Shown one piece after another: positions 31,624-40,445 of a DNA stretch of 64,000 nt (position 1 is the stretch's first letter; each line of letters opens with the position of its first letter). The stretch covers positions 1 through 64,000 of the forward strand of contig JAGBEX010000002.1 of NCBI GenBank assembly GCA_017936765.1, in the 5' to 3' direction. The DNA is from Clostridia bacterium. GTDB taxonomy: Bacteria > Bacillota > Clostridia > Christensenellales > Aristaeellaceae. Below the pieces are notes generated by a model. The model was not told the origin of the DNA. It saw only the letters and a program-made list of their open reading frames with translations, and searched no databases. Both the position numbers and the translations under genes were made by a program.

Positions 31624-31720
31624 GATATTTCTCCTTTTCGCAGATGCTTTTGATAGATACATTCGCCGTCCCGTTCCATTTCCCTGCATGAAAAAAGACT
31701 GCCGAAGCAGTCTCCATTTT

Positions 31721-32890
31721 TTATAGTGCCTTGCCTGTAGCGCTGTGGTCGGTGGTGAAGGTCACGTCGGTGGTGTTCTTCTTGCGGGAGGTCAGCCGCC
31801 GGGCGCGGAGCAGGCGGGCGAAGAGTTCTTCGTCGATGGGCAGCTCCACGGAGCGCTCCAGCCAGGCAGAGAGGTGCATGGCGTTGGAGAGCATCAGCGC
31901 CCGCAGGCCTTCCTCGCCCTCGGCCACCAGGGGCGTGCCGTGGAGGATGTGCGCCGCAAAGGCGTTGGTCACGCCGATGTGCTGGGGATTCTCCCCATCG
32001 GTCTCCACCTCAATGGGGTCGATCTTCGGCTGGGGGTAGGCGTCCGCGCCGTGGCGGTAGCCTTCGCTTTCGCTCATGGGCAGCTTCCACATCCAAAGCT
32101 TGCCGCCCTCGCAGATCATTTTGCCCTGATCGCAGGTGATCTCCAGCCGGTTGGTGCCGGGCAGGTCGCCGGTGGACGCGATGAACACGCCCGTGGCGCC
32201 GTTGGCAAACTCCAGGTAGGCGGTCACGTCATCCTCCACCTCAATGTCGTGCCACTTGCCCTCGTGGGCAAAGGCCCGCACCTTCACCGGCAGACCGCAG
32301 ATCCATTGCAAAAGGTCCAGCTGGTGGGGGCATTGGTTCAGCAGCACGCCGCCGCCCTCGCCGTCCCAGGTGGCGCGCCAGGAGCCGGAATCATAATACG
32401 CCTGGCTGCGATACCAGTCCGTGATGGTCCAGCTCATGCGCTTCATTTCGCCCAATTCGCCGGAATCCAGGATCTCCTTCATTTTGCGATACACGCAGTT
32501 GGTGCGCTGGTTGAACATCAGCGCAAAGGTCTTGCCGCTGTCTTTTGCGGCAGCCAGCACCGGCGGCACCTGGGCGGTATACACCGCCACGGGCTTCTCG
32601 CACAAAACGTGCAGGCCGCGCTTCAACGCAGCCTCTGCCAGCACAGGATGGTCATAGTGGGGCACGGCAATGATTACCGCATCGCAGTCCGCCGCATCGA
32701 TCAGCTCCTGCCCGGAGGCATACACCTTCACGTTTTCCGGCAGAGTCTTTTCCGCCCACTCCCGGCGCTCCTGCCGCAGGTCTGCCACGCAGCACAGCTC
32801 GATCTCCGGCGCTTTGCCCGAGACCACCATTCTGCAATGCTCCGAACCCATGTTGCCCAGGCCGATCACGCCCAGCTGCAGCTTGTTCAT
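31721..32890 (-). CDS. Gfo/Idh/MocA-family sugar oxidoreductase
   Basis: NAD(P)-dependent sugar dehydrogenase homologue of 389 residues. The N-terminal Rossmann domain has LGVIGLGNMGSEHCRM (residues 4-19), DLRQERREWAEK and the catalytic-lysine motif LCEKPVA near residue 95. The C-terminal domain carries GGGVLLNQCPHQLDLLQWICGLP, where GG..D.G.H.LD is typical; the conserved Asp is Asn here. The start at 32890 follows GGAGGTCAAGGGG. It is transcribed towards the GH127 gene and divergent from an AraC regulator. It may oxidise or epimerise the released sugar, or help cleave glycosides by a keto intermediate; this is inference. Confidence 0.85.
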   Translation of the reverse strand: MNKLQLGVIGLGNMGSEHCRMVVSGKAPEIELCCVADLRQERREWAEKTLPENVKVYASGQELIDAADCDAVIIAVPHYDHPVLAEAALKRGLHVLCEKPVAVYTAQVPPVLAAAKDSGKTFALMFNQRTNCVYRKMKEILDSGELGEMKRMSWTITDWYRSQAYYDSGSWRATWDGEGGGVLLNQCPHQLDLLQWICGLPVKVRAFAHEGKWHDIEVEDDVTAYLEFANGATGVFIASTGDLPGTNRLEITCDQGKMICEGGKLWMWKLPMSESEGYRHGADAYPQPKIDPIEVETDGENPQHIGVTNAFAAHILHGTPLVAEGEEGLRALMLSNAMHLSAWLERSVELPIDEELFARLLRARRLTSRKKNTTDVTFTTDHSATGKAL

Positions 32891-33006
32891 CCCCTTGACC
32901 TCCGTCTCGATCATTCGCGGCATTTATTTCGCGGCGATGCTTGCCATCTCCTTCCCACATTTCCCAAAATTGCAAATTTTCCAACTTCATTCGCCTAATA
33001 TTGCGC

Positions 33007-33023
33007 AGATTCTGCATGAATCT
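33007..33023. promoter_or_regulatory. Inverted repeat between divergent oxidoreductase and AraC genes
   Basis: AGATTC-TGCAT-GAATCT is perfect, and TGCAT-GAATCT-ATGCA overlaps it. Lying between divergently transcribed genes, it is a candidate operator for the AraC regulator. The rest of this 237-base gap shows no clear -35/-10. Confidence 0.4.
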
Positions 33024-33127
33024 ATGCATTTCTTGCTCAAACTTCTCCCTTCAAAAGGAGATTTTGTCCCCATGCGCAAATACAAACAGTAGAAATTGAT
33101 CACCGCAGAAAGTAGAGGTGATGCATC

Positions 33128-34009
33128 GTGTCAAAGGAACAGGAGATGCTGCTGAAATCGGCCTACGCCTCCATGGCGCCCGACCGCCAGGACTATGACG
33201 CCTGCTATGCGTACCATGCCGAATGGAACCTGAGCAACCTGCACTGCCATGATTTTTACGAGTTGTATATCCACATCAGCGGCGCCAAGTTCTACTGCAT
33301 TGACAATAACGTGTACCCCATGGAGCCTTTCCAGCTCATGGTGGTGCCTCCCTTTTGTATGCACGGCCTCATTGGCGACAGCGCGCCGGAAAACTACGAG
33401 CGCGCCTTCCTCTACATTTCCCGCTCCATGCTGCGCAGCTGCGGCGGCGGCTATCTGGACCTGGAAAGCTTCTTCAACAAATACAACTCCGGCGGGCAGT
33501 ATCAGTTCCCCCTCTCTGAGGCGGACGCCCTGACCTGCAAGCAGCTGATCAGCGAGCTGATGCAGGATCTGCGCACCGGCTCCTCGGTGAAGCGGTTTGC
33601 CAACTACACCAAGGTGATGCACTTTTTGCAAATCGTGACCCAGGCCATGCGCGGCACCAAGGAGATCGTGGCCCCCGTGGTGGTCAACGAGGCCATGCAC
33701 GAGATCCTTTCCTACATCAACGATCACTTCACCCAGCCCCTGAAGCTGGATGCCCTTGCCCGCCAGTTTGGCGTGAGTATGTCCTTCCTCTCCCACGAGT
33801 TTGTGAAATACACCGGCCGCAGCGTGTACGACTACATCCTCTACCGCCGGGTGCTGCTGGCCAAGGCCATGATCACCTCCAACCATTCCCTGAACGAGGT
33901 GGCCTACCAGTGCGGCTTTAACGATTATTCCTCCTTCCTGCGTATCTTCCGCAAAATGGTGGGGATGTCCCCCTCCGCCTATCGCAAGAGCAACCCCAAC
34001 CAGGGCTGA
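33128..34009 (+). CDS. AraC-family transcriptional regulator
   Basis: Regulator of 293 residues with an N-terminal cupin-like sensor domain (about 25-120, HCHDFYELYIHISGAKFYCIDNNVYPMEPFQLMVVPP) and a C-terminal pair of helix-turn-helix motifs (about 190-290): LDALARQFGVSMSFLSHEFVKYTG and NEVAYQCGFNDYSSFLRIFRKMVGMSPSAYRK. The sensor probably binds a sugar. The start is a GTG at 33128 behind AGAGGTGATG. It sits between the GH127/oxidoreductase unit (divergent) and the operon at 34120-40369 (same strand, with its own promoter), which it likely controls. Confidence 0.87.
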   Translation: MSKEQEMLLKSAYASMAPDRQDYDACYAYHAEWNLSNLHCHDFYELYIHISGAKFYCIDNNVYPMEPFQLMVVPPFCMHGLIGDSAPENYERAFLYISRSMLRSCGGGYLDLESFFNKYNSGGQYQFPLSEADALTCKQLISELMQDLRTGSSVKRFANYTKVMHFLQIVTQAMRGTKEIVAPVVVNEAMHEILSYINDHFTQPLKLDALARQFGVSMSFLSHEFVKYTGRSVYDYILYRRVLLAKAMITSNHSLNEVAYQCGFNDYSSFLRIFRKMVGMSPSAYRKSNPNQG

Positions 34010-34047
34010 AGAATGCCAGATACCCCCAAAGGCAAGCAGCAATCGCA

Positions 34048-34076
34048 TAGACAAGGCAAATGTGGTTTGCTACAAT
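34048..34076 (+). promoter_or_regulatory. Promoter of the oxidoreductase-GH105 operon
   Basis: TAGACA (34048-34053), 17-base spacer, TACAAT (34071-34076), 44 bases before the start codon. Confidence 0.6.
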
Positions 34077-34119
34077 CATATCAACACAAGCACGACAAAC
34101 ACATACGGAGGTGCAGCCC

Positions 34120-35271
34120 ATGATCCGCGTCGCCATCGTTGGTACCGGCAACATTTCCCACGCCCATGTTCACGCTTATCTTCAGTTCCCCGACCGCTGC
34201 AAGATCGTTGCCCTGGTGGACATCGTTCCTGCCAAGGCGCAGGCCATGAAGGAAAAGTATGGCCTGGACGCCCAGGTCTACGATGACCACGAAAAGATCC
34301 TCCCCCTCACCGATATCGACCTGGTGGACGTGTGTACGCCCCCCTATGTCCACGCCTCCATCAGCATCAATTGCCTCAAGTCCGGCAAGAACGTGGTGTG
34401 CGAGAAGCCCATGGCCGCCTCCCTGGAGGAATGCGACGCCATGCTCCGCGCCCGTGACGAGAGCGGCAAGAAGCTCTCCATCATCGCCCAGAACCGCTTC
34501 CGCCAGCCCATTGCCGACCTGAAGGCCCTGCTGGACAGCGGCATCGCCGGCCCTGTGCGCTCTGCCCAGGTGGATTCCTTCTGGTGGCGCGGCCATTGCT
34601 ACTACGACCTGTGGTGGCGCGGCACCTGGGAGAAGGAAGGCGGCGGCTGCACCCTGAACCACGCCGTGCATCACATCGATATGCTGTGCTGGATGATGGG
34701 TCTGCCCCAGAAGGTCACCAGCATCCTGGCCAATGTGGCCCACGACAATGCCGAGGTGGAAGACCTTTCCGCCAGCATCCTGCAATACCCCGGCGCCCTG
34801 GCCCAGCTCACCGCCTCCGTGGTGCATCATGCCGAGGAGCAGCAGCTGGTGTTCCAGTGCGAAAAGGCCAAGATCGCCGCGCCCTTCGCCTGCTATGCTT
34901 CCACCTCCATGGGCAATGGTTTCCCCACCCGCAACGAGGCGCTGGAGAAGGAGATCGCCGACTATGTGGCCGCCCTGCCCCGCGTGCAGTATGAAGGCCA
35001 CGATGGCCAGCTGGAGAACATCCTCACCGCCATCGAGCAGGACAAGGATGTGGCCATCACCGGCGAGGAAGGCCGCCGCACCATCGAGCTGATCACCGCC
35101 GTGTACAAGGCTGGCACCATCAGCCAGACGGTGGAGCTGCCCCTGAAGAAGGACGATCCCTTCTACACCGTGGAGGGCATCATGGCCAACGTTCCCCATT
35201 TCTACGAGAAGACCACCTCTGCTGCCGAACTGACGGGCGAGATCACCCTGGGCAGCAGCTACAAGAAATAA
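34120..35271 (+). CDS. Gfo/Idh/MocA-family oxidoreductase, first gene of the GH105 operon
   Basis: NAD(P)-dependent oxidoreductase homologue of 383 residues. MIRVAIVGTGNISHAHVHAY is the dinucleotide-binding start and VVCEKPMAASLEECDAML the catalytic-lysine motif. The second domain shows WEKEGGGCTLNHAVHHIDMLCWMMG, with histidines near the substrate, and the end GRRTIELITAVYKAG is typical of the family. GGAGG lies nine bases before the ATG; the in-frame start at 34060 is upstream of the promoter's -10 and is rejected. Its partner oxidoreductase begins 13 bases downstream. Likely in the conversion of a pectin- or hemicellulose-derived sugar. Confidence 0.85.
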   Translation: MIRVAIVGTGNISHAHVHAYLQFPDRCKIVALVDIVPAKAQAMKEKYGLDAQVYDDHEKILPLTDIDLVDVCTPPYVHASISINCLKSGKNVVCEKPMAASLEECDAMLRARDESGKKLSIIAQNRFRQPIADLKALLDSGIAGPVRSAQVDSFWWRGHCYYDLWWRGTWEKEGGGCTLNHAVHHIDMLCWMMGLPQKVTSILANVAHDNAEVEDLSASILQYPGALAQLTASVVHHAEEQQLVFQCEKAKIAAPFACYASTSMGNGFPTRNEALEKEIADYVAALPRVQYEGHDGQLENILTAIEQDKDVAITGEEGRRTIELITAVYKAGTISQTVELPLKKDDPFYTVEGIMANVPHFYEKTTSAAELTGEITLGSSYKK

Positions 35272-35284
35272 GGAGGACAGCAAC

Positions 35285-36364
35285 ATGAAAGTGGATGCAT
35301 CCAACGGCATGACCTACGCCCCCAAGGGCAAGCCCGCCCCCGTGGTGAAGCCCGGTGAATTCGTTTTCTCCGCCGCCCACCTGGATCATGGCCACATCTA
35401 CGGTATGTGCAACGCCCTGCTGGAGGCAGGCGGCACCCTGAAATATGTTTACGACCGCGACCCCAACCGTGTCGCCCAGTTTGTGAAGACCTACCCCCAG
35501 GTGCAGGTTGCCCTCACCGAGCAGCAGGTCCTGGACGACAAGGAGACCCACATGGTCTGCAGCGCCCACATCACCAGCGAGCGCGGCCCCTTCGGCCTGC
35601 GGGTCATGGGTGCTGGCAAGGACTATTTTGCCGATAAGGCGCCCTTCACCACCATGGCGCAGCTCAACGCCGCCAAGGAAATGGTGAAGGCCACCGGCCG
35701 CAAGTACATGGTGTATTACGGCGAGCGCATCCATTGCCAGGCCGCCACCCTGGCAGGCGAGATGATCCAGGCTGGCGAGATCGGCCAGGTGGTTCATGTG
35801 GAAGGCTTTGGCCCCCATCGCCTGATGGCCCACGCCCGCCCCGCCTGGTTCTTCGAGAAGGACAAGTACGGCGGCATCCTGTGCGACATCGGCTCCCACC
35901 AGATCGAGCAGTACCTCTACTTCGCCGGCGAAGAGGAAGCTCAGGTCACCTACAGCCGCATCGGCAACTACGCCAACCCCGACCATCCCGGCCTGGACGA
36001 TTTTGGCGATTGCAACATCGTGGGCGAAAAAGGCACCACCAACTATTTCCGCGTGGACTGGTTCACCCCCGATGGCCTGCGCACCTGGGGCGACGGCCGC
36101 ACGCTGATCATCGGCACCAAGGGCTACATTGAGCTGCGCAAATACGTCAACGTGGCCACCGACATGGAAGGTGGCGATCACGTCTACCTGGTCAACGGCC
36201 AGAAGGAACAGTATTACAACGCCGATGGCGCTGGCTGCCCCTTCTTCGGTCAGCTGATCCTGGACTGCCTCAACCGCACCGAGAACGCCATGACCCAGCA
36301 CCACGCCTTCAAGGCCGCGGAGCTGTGCCTGCAGGCCCAGGAAAAGGCCATCGTAATCAAATAA
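35285..36364 (+). CDS. Gfo/Idh/MocA-family oxidoreductase, second gene of the GH105 operon
   Basis: Divergent member of the same superfamily, 359 residues. The usual GxGxxG start is replaced by FVFSAAHLDHGHIYGMCNALLEAG, so the nucleotide loop is altered, and the EKP motif appears as DKAPF (YFADKAPFTTMAQL), keeping the lysine. The second domain has KYGGILCDIGSHQIEQYLYFAG, with the conserved Asp and His. Such proteins are frequently annotated next to polysaccharide-lyase and GH105 genes. AGGAGG is eight bases from the ATG. It may act as a dehydrogenase or isomerase on a keto- or deoxy-sugar acid; that is inference. Confidence 0.78.
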   Translation: MKVDASNGMTYAPKGKPAPVVKPGEFVFSAAHLDHGHIYGMCNALLEAGGTLKYVYDRDPNRVAQFVKTYPQVQVALTEQQVLDDKETHMVCSAHITSERGPFGLRVMGAGKDYFADKAPFTTMAQLNAAKEMVKATGRKYMVYYGERIHCQAATLAGEMIQAGEIGQVVHVEGFGPHRLMAHARPAWFFEKDKYGGILCDIGSHQIEQYLYFAGEEEAQVTYSRIGNYANPDHPGLDDFGDCNIVGEKGTTNYFRVDWFTPDGLRTWGDGRTLIIGTKGYIELRKYVNVATDMEGGDHVYLVNGQKEQYYNADGAGCPFFGQLILDCLNRTENAMTQHHAFKAAELCLQAQEKAIVIK

Positions 36365-36418
36365 AGTACAGGCAGGCGGGTCTTCTCGCCTGCCATTTAC
36401 CTCAATTGGAGGATATAT

Positions 36419-38371
36419 ATGGACAGACTGCAATACCTGCAACAGGTGGTTTCCGCAGGCAAAGCCCACATGGCGCCCAGCGAACAGGAGGCCGCAGCCG
36501 TCAAGGCCTACCACGGCGTGGATTCCTTCCAGGGGCTGTACCACGAGCTGGCTGAAATGGAGCTGGCCGCTGCCGCTGGCACCGCAGCACCCATCCGCGA
36601 ATACATCATCAACAAGGCGCTGGATCGCATCGACACCCGGCTGGACTGCGCCGATTTTGTGATCCCCGCGCTGATCCGTATGCTCATGGCGCACCGCGGC
36701 ACGCCCCGCCTGCCGGAGGAAATGGCGCAGCGCATGGAAAAGAGCCTCATCGGCTTCAAATACTGGCTGGACGAGCCTGGCACCATCCAGGCCTGCTTCT
36801 TCACCGAGAACCATCAGGTGCTGTTCTACAGCGCTGAATACCTGGTGGGCCAGATGTTCCCCGATGCGGTCTTCCCCAACAATGGTATGACCGGCCGGGA
36901 GCATCATGCCCATGGCGAAGCCTTCCTGCGGCGCTGGCTGGAGTGGCGCATCCGCTTCGGCTTTGCCGAGTGGCTCACCCAGGGCTACTACATGGACGAC
37001 ATTCTGGGTCTGGTAAACCTGATGATCTACGCCCAGGACGAGGACATCCGTGAAAAGAGCCGCATGATCATTGACCTCTTGGTCTTCGACCTGGCCATCC
37101 ACGGCTTCAAGGGGCATCTGCCCACCACCCATGGCCGCGTGTACACGGACTTCATCATCGAGCCGGATCACGAGGACTGCTCCCACCTGATGCGCTTCCT
37201 CTTCGACGAGGGCAGCAACGAGGGCCTGTGCGGCGCTGCCGTGATGCTGGCCGCCGTGGACTATCGCATCCCCCAGGCCATCCTGAATGTGTATCAGCAA
37301 AAGGAGCTGTCCACCCGTCAGCGCATGAGCGTGGACGCCGCCGATGCCGCCGCCTTTGGCGTGGACCCCAAGAACTTTGACAACATCATGTTCTTCTGGG
37401 GTATGCAGACCTATTCCGACCGGGTGTGCATCGACAATTCCCTGAAGGTCTTCCCCCAATGGAACTGGATGACCAACCGCATCCGCGCCTACAAGGAGCG
37501 CTACGAGCTTTGCGACGAGGCTGGCGCTCCCTGCCCCGATGCCCCGGACTTCACCGCCATGACCCAGGTGGACATCCACACCCGCCGCACCGAGGACTAC
37601 ATCCTCTCCTGCGCCCAGGACTTCCGCAAGGGACGCATGGGCTATCAGCAGCACCCCTGGACAGCCTCGCTGGGCGGACGGGCGGTGGTGTTCACCACCA
37701 ACCCTGCCTCCCTGGAATATGCCAACCGTCCCAACCGCTGGGCGGGCAACCTGGTGCTGCCCAAGGCCGTGCAGCACGAGAACGTGCTGTTCTGCATCTA
37801 CCGCATCCTGCCGGACTTTGTGGACTTCCTCAACAGCCACCTGTACTTCCCCAAGCATGAGATGGACGAGGTCATCGAGAAGGACGGCTTCATCTTCGGC
37901 CGCAAGGGCAAGGGCTACATTGCCGTGACCGCCATCGGCGTGGGCGACAAGTATTGGGAACCCAAGGATATCAACCTGTTCCGCCATGTGTATGGCGAGG
38001 AAGGCGACGCCCTCTACGAAAAGGCGCAGGATTACGAATACATGGTGCAGGGCCACGCCACGGTGTGGGCGGTGGAAATGGGCAGCGAGAAGGAGAATGG
38101 CTCCTTTGCCGATTTCGTCAGCAGCTTCCAGGCCGATGCGCTCCAGGGCGACACCCACGCCTTCAGCTACCATTCTCCCCGCTGGGGCGAAATGCGCTGC
38201 GGCTGGGGCAAGCCCCTGACGGTGGCGGGCGAGGAGATCACCATCCACAACTACCAGCGCTACGACAATCCCGCCAGCCAGACTCCCTTCGACGCCCGCA
38301 GCATGGACATCGCCTGCGGCGGCGCGCAGCTGCACTTCGACTTTGACCATCTCAAGCGCTGCGAGGCATAA
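36419..38371 (+). CDS. Large uncharacterised protein of the GH105 operon, probable alpha/alpha-toroid carbohydrate enzyme
   Basis: I cannot name a family with confidence. The protein has 650 residues, no signal peptide and no membrane segment. Helix-rich residues about 70-330 include FFTENHQVLFYSAEYLVGQM, LEWRIRFGFAEWLTQGY, DDILGLVNLMIYAQ and LAIHGFKGHLPTTHGR; repeated helix pairs with conserved Trp, Glu, His and Asn look like an (alpha/alpha) toroid, as in many lyases and glucuronyl hydrolases. Residues about 400-640 are beta-rich (MGYQQHPWTASLGGRAVVFTTNP; AFSYHSPRWGEMRCGW). It lies ten bases before a GH105 gene and after two oxidoreductases. A cytoplasmic polysaccharide-processing role is inferred. 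GGAGGATATAT precedes the start. Confidence 0.6.
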   Translation: MDRLQYLQQVVSAGKAHMAPSEQEAAAVKAYHGVDSFQGLYHELAEMELAAAAGTAAPIREYIINKALDRIDTRLDCADFVIPALIRMLMAHRGTPRLPEEMAQRMEKSLIGFKYWLDEPGTIQACFFTENHQVLFYSAEYLVGQMFPDAVFPNNGMTGREHHAHGEAFLRRWLEWRIRFGFAEWLTQGYYMDDILGLVNLMIYAQDEDIREKSRMIIDLLVFDLAIHGFKGHLPTTHGRVYTDFIIEPDHEDCSHLMRFLFDEGSNEGLCGAAVMLAAVDYRIPQAILNVYQQKELSTRQRMSVDAADAAAFGVDPKNFDNIMFFWGMQTYSDRVCIDNSLKVFPQWNWMTNRIRAYKERYELCDEAGAPCPDAPDFTAMTQVDIHTRRTEDYILSCAQDFRKGRMGYQQHPWTASLGGRAVVFTTNPASLEYANRPNRWAGNLVLPKAVQHENVLFCIYRILPDFVDFLNSHLYFPKHEMDEVIEKDGFIFGRKGKGYIAVTAIGVGDKYWEPKDINLFRHVYGEEGDALYEKAQDYEYMVQGHATVWAVEMGSEKENGSFADFVSSFQADALQGDTHAFSYHSPRWGEMRCGWGKPLTVAGEEITIHNYQRYDNPASQTPFDARSMDIACGGAQLHFDFDHLKRCEA

Positions 38372-38380
38372 GGAGGCAGT

Positions 38381-40369
38381 ATGAAAGGCTACATTCCTTC
38401 CAGCGAAAGCGCCGCCGCCCTGCTGGGCAACAACAGCGCCGCGGTGGTTCGCCTCCTGGCTGACCGCTTCATGCGGCTGAACCCGCCCATCCCCTATGTG
38501 TGGCGCACCTTTGACGAGGGCGGCATCCAGGCCGACAGCAAGGGCGGCTACCACTTCGACTTTGACGTGCGCTTCCCCAACGCCGCCTGCGGGGACAGGG
38601 GCATCGCCATTGGCGACCTCTACTGCCCCCAGGCCAAAGGCTCCCGCTTTGTGCTGCGCTGCCATAACCCCGTGCAGGTGCTGCTCAACGGCGAGACCGT
38701 CTTTACCTCCACCGGCGCCAAGGAGCGCAGCGGTGAGGCCGATGTGTTCCCCGTAAGCCTGAACGAGGGCTTCAACCGCTTTGTGATCGTGGCCGAGAAG
38801 ACCAAGATCGGCTTCTCCTGCGTGCTGCAAAACGCCATGCCCCAATGGGAACCCTGCAACTACGTGATGCCCTTCGCCCAGCGCGGTGGCGAGGCGGGCT
38901 TCGTCTACACCCTGCTGGCAGGCGAAGCACCCCTGCCCGACGTGTGGGGCGACGAGGAACCCCTCCCCTTCCTGCCCAGCACGGAAGCTGCACCCCTGCA
39001 AGAGGACGGCACCTTCGCCGCCCTGGCCGCCTTTGACCTGCCGGAGGACGGCTGCCTCCGCTGGCACATCCCCCAGGGCGTGAGCTTGCTGGTGGATGGC
39101 CGCGACCCCGCCGCGCCCCTTACCGCCGGAACCCACGAGGTCATCATGCGGGGCAGCCTGAGCGCCCTGGCGGAAGTGGCCGCCGAGGGCATCACCCTGC
39201 GCCCGCCGGTGCCTGTGCATGGCCGCTGCACGCCCTATCTGGTGTACGGCCCCTTGCAGGACGAGGACCTCCCCGGCTTTGGCCGCGTGGGCAAGGCGGG
39301 CGTGTGGCGGCCTGCTCTGGCGAACATCGCCCTGCGCCCCTATGTGGAGACCGCCCTCTTCGCCCGCTGGACCTACCCCCTGGGCGTGACCCTCTACGGT
39401 ATGCTCCGCGCCGGTGCCAGTCTGGATATGCCTGACCTGACCGCCTATGTGCTGCAACACGTGAAGCAGGTCACCGCCATCCACGAGTATGCCGAATACG
39501 ACACCGCCCGCTATGGCTTTGCCGGAGTGAACCAGCAGATCTGCTGGCTGGATGCCCTGGACGACTGCGGCTCCTTCGGCGCGCTGATGCTCCGCTGCGA
39601 CCCCACCGGTGCCGACCCGGACGTGCGCCGCATGGCTGACCGCATCGCCCGCTACATGATGCAGGAGCAGCCCTGCACCCCGGAGGGCGCTTTCTGCCGC
39701 CGGGACGATACCATCTGGGCGGACGACATGTATATGTCCGTGCCGTTCCTCTGCCGCTATCACGGCATGACCGGCGATTCCGCACCCCTCGACTTCGCCG
39801 CCCGGCAGCTGCTCCACTACCGGGAGCTGCTCTTCCTGCCGGAAAAGCAGGTCATGGCGCATATGCGCTGCCTGATCCACGGCCAGAACAACGGCATCCC
39901 CTGGAGTCGCGGCAACGGCTGGGTGATCTTCTCCCTCTCCGAGCTGCTGATGGTGCTGCCGGAGGATCATCCCCAGCGCAGTGCGCTGCTGGACTTCTTC
40001 CGTGAGCTGACGGCGGGCTACCTGGCCCTGCAGGACGAATGCGGCCTGTGGCACCAGATCCTGGACGACCCGGAGAGCTACCTGGAAACCAGCGCCACCG
40101 CCATGATGATCTGCGCCTTTGCCCGGGGCAACCGCCACGGCTGGTACGATGCCGCCACCGCCCAGCGCGCCCTGGCCGCCGCCCGCAAGGCCTGGCAGGG
40201 ACTGACGGAGCTGGCCATCGACCGAGAAGGCAATCTCTATGGCGTGTGCCAGGGGTCGGGGTTCTCCTTCTCCCGGGCGTACTACCGGGCGCTGTCCTGG
40301 CGGTTCAACGACACCCACGGCATCGGCATTGTGATGCTGGCGGGTGTGGAGTTACTGGAAGCCAACTAA
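38381..40369 (+). CDS. GH105-type unsaturated rhamnogalacturonyl/glucuronyl hydrolase with N-terminal extension
   Basis: Cytoplasmic enzyme of 662 residues. The C-terminal half (about 320-660) is a GH105/GH88 (alpha/alpha)6 barrel: TIWADDMYMSVPFL holds the catalytic Asp pair region, PWSRGNGWVIFSLSELL and GLWHQILDDPESYLETSATAMMICAF are family marks. GH105 enzymes hydrate the unsaturated uronic acid left by pectate or rhamnogalacturonan lyases. The N-terminal 300 residues are beta-rich (LYCPQAKGSRFVLRCHNPVQVLLNGETVF...) and absent from plain YteR/YesR; they may bind oligosaccharide. The gene ends the four-gene operon, ten bases after the unknown protein, with a strong terminator. Confidence 0.85.
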   Translation: MKGYIPSSESAAALLGNNSAAVVRLLADRFMRLNPPIPYVWRTFDEGGIQADSKGGYHFDFDVRFPNAACGDRGIAIGDLYCPQAKGSRFVLRCHNPVQVLLNGETVFTSTGAKERSGEADVFPVSLNEGFNRFVIVAEKTKIGFSCVLQNAMPQWEPCNYVMPFAQRGGEAGFVYTLLAGEAPLPDVWGDEEPLPFLPSTEAAPLQEDGTFAALAAFDLPEDGCLRWHIPQGVSLLVDGRDPAAPLTAGTHEVIMRGSLSALAEVAAEGITLRPPVPVHGRCTPYLVYGPLQDEDLPGFGRVGKAGVWRPALANIALRPYVETALFARWTYPLGVTLYGMLRAGASLDMPDLTAYVLQHVKQVTAIHEYAEYDTARYGFAGVNQQICWLDALDDCGSFGALMLRCDPTGADPDVRRMADRIARYMMQEQPCTPEGAFCRRDDTIWADDMYMSVPFLCRYHGMTGDSAPLDFAARQLLHYRELLFLPEKQVMAHMRCLIHGQNNGIPWSRGNGWVIFSLSELLMVLPEDHPQRSALLDFFRELTAGYLALQDECGLWHQILDDPESYLETSATAMMICAFARGNRHGWYDAATAQRALAAARKAWQGLTELAIDREGNLYGVCQGSGFSFSRAYYRALSWRFNDTHGIGIVMLAGVELLEAN

Positions 40370-40382
40370 ACAGACACGCAAA

Positions 40383-40418
40383 AGGGAACCGGTCTTGCGA
40401 CCGGTTCCCCCTTGTTTT
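40383..40418. terminator. Bidirectional terminator between convergent operons
   Basis: GGGAACCGGTC (40384-40394) pairs with GACCGGTTCCC (40399-40409); CTTGTTTT follows on the plus strand and TTTTGCG on the minus strand, so it serves the GH105 operon and the binding-protein gene. Confidence 0.85.
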
Positions 40419-40445
40419 GGCTATTTACTTATAGCTAAGCGAAGA

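Noticed and set aside
35243..40318. Very long open frame on the minus strand opposite the GH105 operon
   Set aside because: It mirrors the plus-strand genes, is rich in His, Gly and Gln typical of antisense reading of GC-rich codons, and has no ribosome site or family likeness. The same holds for the other long frames opposite real genes (for example 1349-3337, 8479-10653, 21286-23163, 24701-27385).
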